Notes under the pieces: generated by a model
What the model was told of the DNA's origin: nothing
Seen by the model: only the letters and a program-made list of their open reading frames with translations
The model's database searches: none
Program-made: the position numbers and the translations under genes
Assembly (NCBI RefSeq): GCF_000934765.1
Contig: NZ_JYNN01000004.1
Coordinates: forward strand, 94,078 to 158,077
Origin: Thiomicrospira microaerophila
GTDB taxonomy: Bacteria > Pseudomonadota > Gammaproteobacteria > Thiomicrospirales > Thiomicrospiraceae
Direction: 5' to 3'
Length of the DNA stretch: 64,000 nt
Shown: positions 36,099 to 48,748 of the stretch, in pieces
Layout of the letters: each line of letters begins with the position of its first letter
How positions within the stretch are numbered: position 1 is the first letter of the stretch

Positions 36099-36199
36099 TG
36101 TTCGGAAATCGAACAAAAGTGTAAGGGTCTACCAGGCTTGGAAGCATAGATGCTAAAAGACCGTGTGTTATAATTCTGCTTCTATGATTTGAGACCCTT
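36099..36199 (+). other. Structured region upstream of mltG
   Basis: It holds a small perfect hairpin TGTTCG-GAAAT-CGAACA (36099-36115). A larger inverted repeat follows, AAGGGTCT (36123-36130) with AGACCCTT (36192-36199), whose inner arms GAAGCATAGA and TCTGCTTC can extend the stem. The second arm runs into TTTTAATT. It may be the terminator of the cyclase gene, an mltG leader structure, or a small RNA; I cannot decide. Confidence 0.4.
36166..36174 (+). promoter_or_regulatory. Extended -10 promoter for mltG
   Basis: TGTTATAAT is a perfect extended -10 (TGN then TATAAT) 33 bp before the mltG ATG. No good -35 is seen at the right distance, which is tolerated for extended -10 promoters. Confidence 0.5.
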
Positions 36200-36207
36200 T
36201 TAATTAA

Positions 36208-37314
36208 ATGAAAGCAAAGCCCACTAAGACTCCTTCTGACAAAGCCCACGAGCGCGAGCAGGCGAGCGAGAAGACCAAGAAGTCCAATAACCGCGAGCAG
36301 TCTAGCAAACTAAAACGATTTGTTTGGCTGGTCTTGTCCTTGTTCCTTTTGGCTTTGGTGGCGATGCTGGGCGTTATCGGTTATGGTTATCATCTTATCC
36401 AGCAACCCATAAGCGAGCAAGCGCATGCAAAAATCATCGATTTGCCCTCGGGGGTGTCGGCGCGGCGGATGACCCAGCAATTACACCAGGCCGGCTTGTT
36501 AGAGCGCCCGCGTGAATTTGAATGGTATTTGCGTTATCATGAACTTGCCCATCAGTTAAGGCCCGGTGAGCTAGAGATTGATCCGCAATGGACGTTTGAA
36601 CAATTGGCGCAGGCATTAATCCATGCGCCGCGAGTGCGCTATCCGTTTGTGATTATTCCGGGAGAAACGCTGGCGCAGGTTAAAGAAAAACTCGATAGTT
36701 TACCTAAGTTAAATCGAGTTCTAGACAACCAGGCCTGGTTGGATTTGGCGATTGAATTAGGCGTCACAAATAACCTTGAAGGTTGGTTATTGCCTGAAAC
36801 TTATTATTATCATAAGGGTGAAACCGACAAAATGTTAGTGGCGCGCGCGGTGCAGGCCATGAAGATGTTTGTGGAGGTTGAGTGGCGAATTAGATCGGAA
36901 AATTTGCCAATCAAAACCCCTTATGAAGCCTTGATTTTGGCTTCTATTATTGAGAAAGAAACCGGTGCGGCGCATGAGCGTCAAAAAATTGCGGGGGTGT
37001 TTGTTAATCGTTTAAACAAACGCATGCGATTGCAAACCGACCCGACGGTTATTTATGGCATGGGTGATCGTTATCAAGGGCGGATTGGACGCGCAGGTTT
37101 GGATACGTGGACGCCTTATAATACCTATCGCAATCACGGTCTAACGCCCACGCCGATTGCGATGCCGAGCCGCGAAGCGGTGTTGGCCGCGTTGAATCCA
37201 GAGACAACCGATGCCCTGTATTTTGTATCAAAAGGCAATGGGGAGCATCATTTTTCAGCCACCCTAGACGAACACAACCGCGCCGTGCGCCGTTACATTT
37301 TGAACCGACGCTAA
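36208..37314 (+). CDS. mltG: MltG, endolytic murein transglycosylase
   Basis: A 368-residue inner-membrane enzyme that cuts nascent glycan strands and sets their length. A highly charged 36-residue cytoplasmic N-terminus precedes one membrane helix (FVWLVLSLFLLALVAMLGVI, about 36-55), a LysM-like subdomain, and the YceG catalytic domain. The catalytic Glu is in LASIIEKETG at about 249, and QTDPTVIYGMGDRY follows. One full 16-bp palindrome (36726) encodes DNQAWLDL. It leads the conserved block mltG-tmk-holB-tatD. Confidence 0.95.
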   Translation: MKAKPTKTPSDKAHEREQASEKTKKSNNREQSSKLKRFVWLVLSLFLLALVAMLGVIGYGYHLIQQPISEQAHAKIIDLPSGVSARRMTQQLHQAGLLERPREFEWYLRYHELAHQLRPGELEIDPQWTFEQLAQALIHAPRVRYPFVIIPGETLAQVKEKLDSLPKLNRVLDNQAWLDLAIELGVTNNLEGWLLPETYYYHKGETDKMLVARAVQAMKMFVEVEWRIRSENLPIKTPYEALILASIIEKETGAAHERQKIAGVFVNRLNKRMRLQTDPTVIYGMGDRYQGRIGRAGLDTWTPYNTYRNHGLTPTPIAMPSREAVLAALNPETTDALYFVSKGNGEHHFSATLDEHNRAVRRYILNRR

Positions 37315-37349
37315 ACCAAGTATCCGGACTAAACATGAGAGTGAAGTGA

Positions 37350-38944
<1,595 letters not shown>

Positions 38945-38947
38945 ACC

Positions 38948-39730
38948 ATGATTATTGATTCACATTGCCATTTAAATATTATCGACGCCGACTCAGTCGG
39001 TGATACCCAGCAGTTGATTACCTCCGCCCGTGAGCTCGGCGTTGAGCGCATGATGTGTGTGGCGATTGGACCGGATAAATGGCAAGAAGTGATTGAATTG
39101 GCCGACCGCTATCCAGAAGTCTATGCCAGTATCGGCATTCATCCGTGTAGTGATGAGAGTGTGCAGGCGACGGATGAGGCGATTATTCAAGCGGCTAGTC
39201 ATCCCAAAGTCTTAGCCATCGGCGAGGTGGGGCTGGATTATTTTCATCAATCACCCGATCAGGTTGATTTGAATTATCAAAAAGCCCGCTTTCGTCAGCA
39301 CATCGCGATAGCCAAACAATTAGACAAGCCGCTCGTGATTCATACCCGCGCTTCAACCCCGGATGTGTTACAGATTTTGCGTGAAGAAGGCGCGGATCAA
39401 GTGGGCGGTATTATGCATTGTTTTGTTGAAGATTTAGCCACCGCGCAACAGGCGATGGAACTTGGGTTTTATATATCGTTTTCCGGTATCTTAACCTTTA
39501 AAAATGCGAAAGAACTCAAAGCGGTGGCACAAGCATTGCCGCTAGAGCGGATTCTGGTAGAAACCGATGCGCCTTATCTTGCGCCAGTTCCTTATCGCGG
39601 CAAGGTAAATCAGCCAGGTTATACGCGCTATGTGGTCGAGGAATTGGCTCGCTTGCGCGACCTGCCGTTTGAGCAGGTTGCCAAAGCGACCAGCGATAAT
39701 TTTTGTCGACTGTTTAAATTACCTCATTAA
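38948..39730 (+). CDS. TatD family metal-dependent hydrolase
   Basis: A 260-residue TIM-barrel hydrolase of the TatD/YcfH group, linked to DNA 3' exonuclease activity and possibly quality control. Metal ligands are visible: HCH in DSHCHLN at the start, Glu in IGEVGLDYFH near 94, His in LVIHTRAS near 130, His in IMHCF near 155, and Asp in ETDAPYLAP near 204. It closes the mltG-tmk-holB block. The length is standard. Confidence 0.95.
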   Translation: MIIDSHCHLNIIDADSVGDTQQLITSARELGVERMMCVAIGPDKWQEVIELADRYPEVYASIGIHPCSDESVQATDEAIIQAASHPKVLAIGEVGLDYFHQSPDQVDLNYQKARFRQHIAIAKQLDKPLVIHTRASTPDVLQILREEGADQVGGIMHCFVEDLATAQQAMELGFYISFSGILTFKNAKELKAVAQALPLERILVETDAPYLAPVPYRGKVNQPGYTRYVVEELARLRDLPFEQVAKATSDNFCRLFKLPH

Positions 39731-39751
39731 TGATCGCCACTTGGAGTCGAT

Positions 39752-41593
39752 ATGAACGCCACGACCGCCACGCCTAAGCTAAATTCAACCACACAAAATC
39801 TTCAGGATTTACAACCCGACCTGGTGGATCAATATAGCTGGCAGCGCATTTGGCAATTGATTAAAACCCATAAACCCCTGTTAATTAAAGCGCATATCAT
39901 TGCTTTTTTCGCCACCCTCGCCACCATTCCGCTGCCGTTACTCTTACCGCTATTGGTGGATGAAGTATTGCTCGATCAACCGGCTTGGATAGTCGCTAGC
40001 TTGCAGGCGATCGCGCCAGCGAGTTGGTATTCGGCCGTCTATTACATTGTGGCGATTACTATTTTAACGATCCTGCTGCGTGCGATAGGGGTAGGGCTGG
40101 GTGTCTGGCAAATGCAACAGTTTACGGTGATTTCAAAAGACGTAACCTATCGTATTCGTCGCGACTTGCTCGCGCGGGTGCAAGGCGTGTCGATGGCGCA
40201 GTATGAAACCCTCGGTACGGGATCGGTCAACGCGACACTGGTGAACGATGTGAATACCATTGATAGCTTCTTAGGCACAACGGTGGGCAAGCTGATTATT
40301 GCGCTGTTCAGCTTGGTGGGCATGACGATTATTTTACTCTGGCTGCATTGGCAGTTGGCCTTGTTTATCCTGTTAATGAACCCGCTTGTGGTGTATTTCA
40401 CCGTCAAAATGGGGCGCAAGGTAAAGACACTTAAAAAAGATGAAAACACCGCATTGGATGCGTTTCAGCAAGCCTTATCTGAAACCCTCGATGCCTTGAT
40501 GCAGGTACGCGCCAGTAATCAAGGGCGCTCGTTTTTCAGTAAAATCAACCAAAAAGCGTTTAACGTTAAACGCCATTCCGAAACCTTTACCTGGAAAAGC
40601 GATGCCGCAAGTCGTTTGTCTTTTTTAATCTTTCTCGTGGGCTTTGATATATTCCGTGGCGTCAGCATGCTGATGGTGGTGTTTTCGGATTTATCGATTG
40701 GTCAAATGATGGCGGTGTTTGGTTATCTATGGTTTATGATGGGGCCGGTACAAGAATTATTAGCGATTCAATACAGCTATAATGCCGCCAGCGCCGGATT
40801 GTCGCGGATTAACTCGGTGTTGGATTTAAGACAAGAACCTAGCTATCCCGCCAAGAGCAACCCGTTTTCGAATGAGAAACCAGTCAGTGTTCGGGTTGAA
40901 AACCTCAGCTTTCACTATCCCGGCAAGAGCGAACTCGTGCTCAACAATCTCAACTTTGAAATACGGCCGGGTGAAAAACTCGCCTTAGTCGGCGCAAGTG
41001 GCGGCGGAAAAACCACCCTAGTGCAAATGCTTCTCGGCTTTTATCAGCCAAATGCCGGACAGGTCTATTACAACGACCAGCTGATTGAGCAGGTTGGCTA
41101 TGAATCTGTGCGTGAACATGTCGCCACCGTCTTGCAAACCCCGATGCTGTTTAACCAAACCCTACGCTTTAACCTAGGGTTAGGGCGCGACTTAACCGAC
41201 GACCAGCTTTGGCAGGCCTTATCGCAAGCGCAATTGGCACAAACCGTTAAAGAGCTAGAACAAGGGCTAGACACCATCGTTGGGCGCAATGGCATTAAAC
41301 TCTCCGGAGGTCAGCGCCAGAGGTTAGCGATTGCCCGCATGATCCTGCAAGACCCAAAAGTCGTGATAATGGACGAAGCCACCTCCGCCCTCGACCTAGA
41401 AACCGAGCGAAAACTCTACCAAGACCTCGCCCCATTTTTCGCTGGCCGCACCACCCTTATCGTCGCCCACCGCCTAAGCTCAATCCGCCAAGCGGACAGA
41501 ATCCTGGTATTTGAAGACGGCCACATCATAGAAAGCGGCGAACACGAAGAACTACTCGCCAAACAAGGCACCTACCATCGGTTGTTTAGGTAG
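39752..41593 (+). CDS. ABC exporter, fused membrane and ATPase domains
   Basis: A 613-residue half-size ABC exporter. A six-helix membrane domain (about 40-345) is followed by an ATPase domain with Walker A GASGGGKTT near 413, signature LSGGQRQR near 520 and Walker B VVIMDEATSALD near 540. It resembles MsbA/lipid or drug exporters; the substrate cannot be named. It follows tatD by 21 nt and converges on serB. The last 250 bp are C-rich in contrast to upstream plus-strand genes. Confidence 0.9.
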   Translation: MNATTATPKLNSTTQNLQDLQPDLVDQYSWQRIWQLIKTHKPLLIKAHIIAFFATLATIPLPLLLPLLVDEVLLDQPAWIVASLQAIAPASWYSAVYYIVAITILTILLRAIGVGLGVWQMQQFTVISKDVTYRIRRDLLARVQGVSMAQYETLGTGSVNATLVNDVNTIDSFLGTTVGKLIIALFSLVGMTIILLWLHWQLALFILLMNPLVVYFTVKMGRKVKTLKKDENTALDAFQQALSETLDALMQVRASNQGRSFFSKINQKAFNVKRHSETFTWKSDAASRLSFLIFLVGFDIFRGVSMLMVVFSDLSIGQMMAVFGYLWFMMGPVQELLAIQYSYNAASAGLSRINSVLDLRQEPSYPAKSNPFSNEKPVSVRVENLSFHYPGKSELVLNNLNFEIRPGEKLALVGASGGGKTTLVQMLLGFYQPNAGQVYYNDQLIEQVGYESVREHVATVLQTPMLFNQTLRFNLGLGRDLTDDQLWQALSQAQLAQTVKELEQGLDTIVGRNGIKLSGGQRQRLAIARMILQDPKVVIMDEATSALDLETERKLYQDLAPFFAGRTTLIVAHRLSSIRQADRILVFEDGHIIESGEHEELLAKQGTYHRLFR

Positions 41594-41612
41594 GTTTTAG
41601 GTTCGCCTTGGT

Positions 41613-42443
41613 TTAATCCACAAAGTCCAAAATAGCATCGAGGCCGCTGAAGTTGAAGGCGGTGTGGGCTTGGGCTTGTACTTTGGGTTTGGCGTGGTAG
41701 GCGATGCTTAAGCCGGCTTCGCCCATCATTAGTAGATCATTTGCGCCATCGCCTATCGCAATGACTTGGTTGGGTTTGATGTTGAGCTGATTACAGAGCT
41801 CATGTAGAAAATCCGCTTTGGCTTGGGCGTCGATAATGCTGCCTTCAACCTGTCCTGTGAGTTTGTTGTTGGCGATCGCCAGTTTGTTTGCGCGTGCAAA
41901 GTCTAGCACTAGTCGTTGTTTAAGACGTTCTGTGAAAAAATCAAATCCGCCAGATACCAGTGCAAATTGAATGTCTTTTTGTTTTAATCCTTCTAAACAG
42001 ACTTCAGCGCCTGGGTTGAGTGTTAAGCGTTCGTCATAAACACGTTGCAATGCCTCGGTGGGCAGGTCTGTCAAAAGTTTGACACGCTGGGTGAGGGATT
42101 GGGCAAAATCGAGTTCTCCGCGCATTGCCGCTTCGGTAATTTCAGATACTTGCGGTTTAAGGTTCATCATATCGGCGATTTCATCGATGCATTCAATTGA
42201 GATCAGTGTGGAATCCATATCACTAATCACCAGTTTAACCTGTGAGGGGTCGAAGTCAGCCGGCAGGCGATTGATATCGAGCTGTAATTGCTGACCCAGT
42301 TCTTTCAGTTTATCCGCTGAAGGTGCATCGGCGATGTCGAGGCGGTAGTGATTGGAATGGGGATAAGGCAACCCTAGACTTTTTTCTATAATAGCCAGTT
42401 GTTTTTGGTCAAGTGTTGTGGTGTGGATAATGATGCGTGCCAT
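41613..42443 (-). CDS. serB: SerB, phosphoserine phosphatase
   Basis: About 276 residues. The HAD phosphatase domain has all four motifs: DMDSTLISIECIDEIA (catalytic Asp pair), LVSGGFDFF, a conserved Lys and GDGANDLLMM. It performs the last step of serine synthesis. An N-terminal ACT-like domain (about 1-75) is present as in E. coli SerB. ATG 42443 has AAGGA eight bases upstream; an in-frame ATG at 42464 is less likely. It is followed in the window only by the convergent ABC exporter gene. Confidence 0.95.
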   Translation of the reverse strand: MARIIIHTTTLDQKQLAIIEKSLGLPYPHSNHYRLDIADAPSADKLKELGQQLQLDINRLPADFDPSQVKLVISDMDSTLISIECIDEIADMMNLKPQVSEITEAAMRGELDFAQSLTQRVKLLTDLPTEALQRVYDERLTLNPGAEVCLEGLKQKDIQFALVSGGFDFFTERLKQRLVLDFARANKLAIANNKLTGQVEGSIIDAQAKADFLHELCNQLNIKPNQVIAIGDGANDLLMMGEAGLSIAYHAKPKVQAQAHTAFNFSGLDAILDFVD

Positions 42444-42490
42444 GTTAGGTATCCTTGTGGTCATGTTTGGGTGTTTAGGTGCCTGAGTGT

Positions 42491-42904
42491 TTAGTTAGGG
42501 TTATTTATGTTAATAATTTGAGTTTGCGCCAATTGGTCGTGGAGTGTTTGTCCGTTTGGGTTGAAAAACAGCCAAATCCAGCCGAGCCCTAGGCTGGCAA
42601 TCGACAGCAGGCTAAAGAAAAATCGTTTATTGGCATCATTGCGCGTAGGCAAGTAGCCATCGAGTCGAACCAGCCGAAGGTTCCAGGTTCGTAGCCCAGG
42701 AGTTTGGCCGGTTTGCAGCCAAAAATAGCTGAGATAAATATAGCTGATTACCAATAGGTAAACTTGAAACATCAGTAAGCTGAGGGGGTTGCTTTCAAAT
42801 CCCGGACCTTGCCAAAATACAAACGGCAGCGCCGCGAAAAACCAAACGGCACAGAGCAGTAGCAGGTCATAAAAAAGGGCAAAGAGTATTTTTGCTTTGT
42901 TCAT
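42491..42904 (-). CDS. RDD family membrane protein
   Basis: 137 residues with three hydrophobic segments (about 8-28, 43-62 and 92-112). The RDD-family pattern is visible as FALFYDLLLL at the start and TPGLRTWNLRLVRLDG in the middle. RDD proteins are poorly characterised; some may transport ions. It lies 47 nt upstream of serB on the same strand, so co-transcription is possible, and it diverges from the permease gene at 42970. Confidence 0.85.
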   Translation of the reverse strand: MNKAKILFALFYDLLLLCAVWFFAALPFVFWQGPGFESNPLSLLMFQVYLLVISYIYLSYFWLQTGQTPGLRTWNLRLVRLDGYLPTRNDANKRFFFSLLSIASLGLGWIWLFFNPNGQTLHDQLAQTQIININNPN

Positions 42905-42969
42905 GGCTAGGGCTTATTGTCAAAAAAGAGTATTATAAACGTCAATGCTTTTAGAAAAAGGACTTTCAT

Positions 42970-43638
42970 ATGAATTTGCCTGATGGTTTGCTCGGTACGG
43001 GTTGGATTGTTTTTGGTTGGTTAGCCTATTTAATTACCTTGGGTTGGGCATTGCGCACCGCGCCTTGGTATAAGGTCAAGCGTGATCGTGCCGCACAAAA
43101 TGTGTTGTTTGGTGCGGCGTTGGTGATTATTTTGTTATGGAGTCTGTCGGCCAGTATTGGCGGCGGTTTTAGTTTTCATTTTTTACTGATGACGGTTGCC
43201 ACCTTGATGTTTGGGCCGCAGTTTGCGATTATTGCGATGACTTTAGGTTTAGTCGGTGTTAGTTTTTCAGGGGAGGCCGGTTGGCTGGCGTTTGGTATGA
43301 ATGCGATGCTGATGGGTTGGATTCCTATCATTGTTACCTGGTGGGTTTATAAGTTAGCCTACCGTTATTTGGATCGTAACTTTTTTGTTTATGTGTTTTT
43401 GAATGGGTTTTTGTCGGCCGGTATCGGTGCGTTGCTCGCGATGCTGACGGCCGCACTGGTGATGGGGCTGTCGGGTGCTTATACCCTAGACCAGCTTAAT
43501 TACAGCTTTATTCCTTATATCCCCTTGATTGCCGCACCTGAGGCGTTTTTGAATGGCTTTATTATTGCAGGCCTGGTGTTGATGAAACCGGAGTGGGTCA
43601 GTACCTTTAGTGATGAAGACTATCTGAAGAATAAGTAA
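42970..43638 (+). CDS. ECF-type ABC transporter permease-like protein (COG3235)
   Basis: A 222-residue membrane protein with about six helices, matching the energy-coupling factor permease/CbiM-like group COG3235 (MNLPDGLL at the start, MLMGWIPIIVTWWVYKLA and the IPLIAAPEAFLNGFI region). Proteins of this type take up metal ions such as cobalt or nickel, but no ATPase or partner gene is next to it, so the substrate and mechanism are uncertain. It ends at a strong bidirectional terminator. Palindrome-like half-core GCAGGCCTGGTG at 43568 encodes IAGLVLM. Confidence 0.78.
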   Translation: MNLPDGLLGTGWIVFGWLAYLITLGWALRTAPWYKVKRDRAAQNVLFGAALVIILLWSLSASIGGGFSFHFLLMTVATLMFGPQFAIIAMTLGLVGVSFSGEAGWLAFGMNAMLMGWIPIIVTWWVYKLAYRYLDRNFFVYVFLNGFLSAGIGALLAMLTAALVMGLSGAYTLDQLNYSFIPYIPLIAAPEAFLNGFIIAGLVLMKPEWVSTFSDEDYLKNK

Positions 43639-43662
43639 TGAAAGACAGCGGATAGACGCGAT

Positions 43663-43691
43663 AAAAAAACCGGCACTAGGCCGGTTTTTTT
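43663..43691. terminator. Bidirectional intrinsic terminator
   Basis: AAAAAACCGGC, loop ACTAG, GCCGGTTTTTT: a GC stem flanked by A- and T-runs, usable for the permease gene (plus) and the small lipoprotein gene (minus), which converge here. Confidence 0.93.
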
Positions 43692-43704
43692 AAGTGGTAT
43701 TAAA

Positions 43705-44043
43705 TTATTTGGCTTCTTTGTACCAACCTGGCGTTAAGTTTCTGCCATAGTTAGTTTGGTCGATCTGACCGTTAGCTGACTTAACCGCTTCCTGAGCTAG
43801 ACGAACAGACTCTAGGCGGGCTTTCTCCGCTTCAGCGAGATAATGATCGACATAAGGCAGTTTCATGTTGCGTTGTTGCCATACATTACCATCTGCTTTA
43901 GATTGTGCTTGTTTCGCTTGTGCTTCCGCTACTAATGAGGCATAACCATCATCAGGTACAGCGGCGGTAGTCGCTTGGGTCTGCGCACAAGCGGTTAAAG
44001 AGAACGCTGCTGCAACGGTTGCACCGACTAATAATTTTTTCAT
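43705..44043 (-). CDS. Small lipoprotein of unknown function
   Basis: A 112-residue lipoprotein. The lipobox LTAC puts the lipidated Cys at about 19 after a standard signal peptide (MKKLLVGATVAAAFSLTA), with Ala at +2 predicting outer-membrane sorting. The mature part is a charged, mostly helical Ala/Lys/Gln-rich sequence (VAEAQAKQAQSKADG, EAEKARLESVRLAQEAVKS). It faintly recalls SoxXA-binding or Lpp-like small helical proteins, but I cannot assign it. It has AGGAG just upstream and its own terminator, so it is likely an abundant single-gene transcript. Confidence 0.8.
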   Translation of the reverse strand: MKKLLVGATVAAAFSLTACAQTQATTAAVPDDGYASLVAEAQAKQAQSKADGNVWQQRNMKLPYVDHYLAEAEKARLESVRLAQEAVKSANGQIDQTNYGRNLTPGWYKEAK

Positions 44044-45830
<1,787 letters not shown>

Positions 45831-45851
45831 CTCTGATGTGATTGTTTTTTT

Positions 45852-45877
45852 AGCAGCGTGCGTGCGCTGCTTTTTGT
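45852..45877 (+). terminator. Hairpin with T-run between guaB and guaA
   Basis: AGCAGCG, loop TGCGTG, CGCTGCT followed by TTTTTG. It can end guaB transcripts or reduce read-through into guaA 28 bp later. Confidence 0.8.
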
Positions 45878-45898
45878 ATTTTAATTATTGGACTTTTT

Positions 45899-47479
45899 AT
45901 GACACAGCATTCTATCCACGAACATCGTATTCTTATTCTGGATTTTGGCTCACAGTACACGCAGCTGATCGCGCGCCGTGTACGCGAAATTGGCGTTTAT
46001 TGCGAAATTGAACCTTGGGACACCGCGCCAGACTTTATTAAACAATTTGGCGCTAAGGGAATTATCTTGTCTGGTGGCCCTGAAACAGTGATCGGTGATG
46101 ATGCCCCTAAAGCCGCTGAATTAGTGTTTGAGTTAGGCGTGCCGGTGCTTGGTATTTGTTATGGTATGCAGACTATGGCTCAGCAGCTTGGTGGTCAGGT
46201 TATTCATGCCGATGAACATGAGTATGGTTACGCCCAGGTCAGAGCGCGTGGTCATACTGAACTGTTCCGTGATATTGAAGATCATGTGAATGCAGAAGGG
46301 CACGGCTTGTTAGATGTGTGGATGTCGCACGGTGATCGCGTTGAGAAAATGCCTGATGGCTTCAAGTTAATGGCTAGCACGGATAGCTGCCCAGTGGCGG
46401 GTATGGCCGATGAAGAGAAAAAATTTTACGGCATTCAGTTTCATCCTGAAGTCACGCATACCAAACAGGGTTTGCGCATTCTTGAGCGCTTTGTCACGCA
46501 GATCTGTGGCTGTGAAAAATTATGGACGATTGCGAACATTGTTGAAGAATCGATTGAACGCATTCGTCAACAGGTCGGAACGGATGATGTATTACTAGGT
46601 TTGTCGGGCGGTGTGGATTCCTCTGTGGTAGCGGCTTTGCTGCATAAAGCGATTGGTGATCAGCTCACCTGTGTGTTTGTGGATCATGGCTTGCTTCGCT
46701 ACAAAGAAGGCGATCAGGTCATGGCGATGTTTGCCCAAAATATGGGGGTTAAAGTCATACGCGTTGATGCAGAAAAACGCTTTATGGATAAGTTAGCTGG
46801 CGAAGCGGACCCTGAAAAGAAACGTAAAATTATTGGACACACTTTCATTGAAGTGTTTGATGAGGAGTCGTCAAAGTTAACAAATGTGAAGTGGTTGGCG
46901 CAAGGCACAATTTATCCTGATGTGATTGAGTCGGCGGGTTCAAAAACCGGTAAAGCAAAAGTGATTAAATCCCATCATAATGTGGGTGGGCTGCCAGAGG
47001 ATATGGCGCTGGAACTGCTAGAGCCACTTCGTGAATTGTTTAAAGATGAAGTACGCAAGCTGGGTGTGGAGTTAGGCCTGCCCGCCGATATGGTGTATCG
47101 TCATCCTTTCCCAGGGCCCGGCCTGGGGGTGCGTATCTTGGGAGAAGTCAAAAAAGAATATGCCGATATTTTACGTTTAGCCGATCATATATTTATCGAA
47201 GAATTACGTAAAGCCGACCTGTATGATAAAACCTCGCAAGCCTTCACCGTGTTTTTACCGGTAAAGTCGGTGGGCGTAGTCGGAGATGCGAGACGTTATG
47301 ATTATGTAGTGAGTTTACGTGCGGTTGAAACCATTGACTTTATGACAGCGCGCTGGGCACATTTGCCGTATGCGTTTTTAGAGAAGGTGTCAAACCGTAT
47401 CATCAATGAAATTCCACGCATCTCACGTGTGACTTATGATATCTCCAGTAAACCACCTGCTACGATTGAATGGGAATAA
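45899..47479 (+). CDS. guaA: GuaA, GMP synthase (glutamine-hydrolysing)
   Basis: A 526-residue two-domain enzyme making GMP from XMP. The glutaminase domain has the catalytic Cys in LGICYGMQ near 87 and the His/Glu in FHPEVTHT near 182. The ATP-pyrophosphatase motif is [10 protein letters not shown] near 233, and the dimerisation domain ends IEWE. The length is standard. It overlaps tadA by 10 nt. Confidence 0.98.
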   Translation: MTQHSIHEHRILILDFGSQYTQLIARRVREIGVYCEIEPWDTAPDFIKQFGAKGIILSGGPETVIGDDAPKAAELVFELGVPVLGICYGMQTMAQQLGGQVIHADEHEYGYAQVRARGHTELFRDIEDHVNAEGHGLLDVWMSHGDRVEKMPDGFKLMASTDSCPVAGMADEEKKFYGIQFHPEVTHTKQGLRILERFVTQICGCEKLWTIANIVEESIERIRQQVGTDDVLLGLSGGVDSSVVAALLHKAIGDQLTCVFVDHGLLRYKEGDQVMAMFAQNMGVKVIRVDAEKRFMDKLAGEADPEKKRKIIGHTFIEVFDEESSKLTNVKWLAQGTIYPDVIESAGSKTGKAKVIKSHHNVGGLPEDMALELLEPLRELFKDEVRKLGVELGLPADMVYRHPFPGPGLGVRILGEVKKEYADILRLADHIFIEELRKADLYDKTSQAFTVFLPVKSVGVVGDARRYDYVVSLRAVETIDFMTARWAHLPYAFLEKVSNRIINEIPRISRVTYDISSKPPATIEWE

Positions 47480-48006
47480 GCTTTCGTGACCCACAAAATC
47501 TGTTGGGGTTTACGCTGCTAACAAGCTTATCACAGGTCGAGCAGGACAGGGTTTGGATGCAGTTAGCGATTGAGCTAGCGGCATTTGCAGAGCGTTTGGG
47601 CGAGGTCCCCGTCGGGGCCTTGGTCGTCAAAGACCGGTGTTGTATTTCTGTTGGCTATAATCACTCGATTTCTTCACATGACCCCACAGGGCATGCCGAG
47701 ATGATGGCGTTGCGCTCAGCGGGACGTGTATCCGCTAATTATCGCCTACCGGATACCACGCTTTATGTTACATTGGAACCCTGCGCTATGTGTGCGGCCG
47801 CGATAGTGCATGCACGGATAAGTCGGTTAGTCTATGGTGCCTGCGACTTAAAAACCGGCGCAGCAGGCTCGGTTTTTAATTTGGTGAGCTCAGATAGATT
47901 AAATCATCAGGTTGAGGTTGAATCTTCTGTGTTGGCCTTAACATGCAGTCAACAACTGTCGGATTTTTTTAAACGTCGCCGAGCACAGAAGAAGCAAAAG
48001 CGATAG
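47470..48006 (+). CDS. tadA: TadA, tRNA adenosine deaminase
   Basis: A 178-residue zinc deaminase that converts A34 to inosine in tRNA-Arg(ACG). The zinc and catalytic residues are intact: HAEMMAL near 75 and [17 protein letters not shown] near 104. ATG 47470, inside the end of guaA, gives an N-terminal extension of about 25 residues compared with short family members; ATG 47557 would remove too much. The tight overlap suggests coupling to guaA. Confidence 0.93.
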   Translation: MGISFRDPQNLLGFTLLTSLSQVEQDRVWMQLAIELAAFAERLGEVPVGALVVKDRCCISVGYNHSISSHDPTGHAEMMALRSAGRVSANYRLPDTTLYVTLEPCAMCAAAIVHARISRLVYGACDLKTGAAGSVFNLVSSDRLNHQVEVESSVLALTCSQQLSDFFKRRRAQKKQKR

Positions 48007-48129
48007 GTTTAGCTTCTTGAATGGGCTATATGTTAAAAAAAGACCACTTTTTTCAGCCGAATTTAAAATGGCTATGGAATTTAAGCTAAGTAAGCGTTAT
48101 GATGAATTTTTTAAATTTTAAAACTAACT

Positions 48130-48705
48130 ATGCAAAAAAGTATTGATCCAGCTGAAGGTATTCCAACTATCAAAATACTCCCCGGTGAATTTTATGTGAC
48201 TCGTGAAGAAGAGCGCATAGAAACCGTCTTGGGATCCTGTATTTCTGCCTGCGTTCGTGACCCTCTGGCGGGTATTGGCGGCATGAATCACTTTATGTTA
48301 CCCGTTGAAAAAAACGCCAGTCGTGATTCGGCCCTGTCCGATGCTAACCGTTACGGTAACTATGCGATGGAAAACATGGTCAACGCCCTGTTGCGCTCAG
48401 GTGCCAAGCGCGAAAGGTTGGAATTTAAAATATTTGGTGGCGGGCGCATTATGAGCTCGATGACCAATATCGGTTGGTATAACATAGGTTTTGTGTTTGA
48501 CTATATTTATACAGAAGGCTTTAAAGTTGTTTCACAGGATATAGGTGATGTTTTTCCACGAAAAGTCATGTACTATCCGTTATCCGGACGCGTCAGAGTC
48601 CGTCGTCTTAATGCGATGCATAATCAGTCGTTGGTTGATCAAGAAAGCAGTTACTTTAATAAAATTGACCATAAGCCTGTTGAAGGCGATGTTGAACTTT
48701 TTTAG
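48130..48705 (+). CDS. cheD: CheD, chemoreceptor glutamine deamidase
   Basis: A 191-residue enzyme that deamidates glutamines on chemoreceptors. The catalytic Cys is in ETVLGSCISACVRDP near 39 and the His in GGMNHFMLP near 56, both intact. It starts a short chemotaxis group with cheA. In other gammaproteobacteria cheD is usually near cheR and cheB, which are not in this window. Confidence 0.92.
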   Translation: MQKSIDPAEGIPTIKILPGEFYVTREEERIETVLGSCISACVRDPLAGIGGMNHFMLPVEKNASRDSALSDANRYGNYAMENMVNALLRSGAKRERLEFKIFGGGRIMSSMTNIGWYNIGFVFDYIYTEGFKVVSQDIGDVFPRKVMYYPLSGRVRVRRLNAMHNQSLVDQESSYFNKIDHKPVEGDVELF

Positions 48706-48748
48706 AAAATCGCAATAATTTAAATTAATTTTCTCTGGGGATAATACT

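Noticed and set aside
43705..44043. SoxXA-binding protein (SoxK)
   Set aside because: Only length and Ala/Lys-rich helices are similar; no sox genes are nearby, so it is left as a lipoprotein of unknown function.
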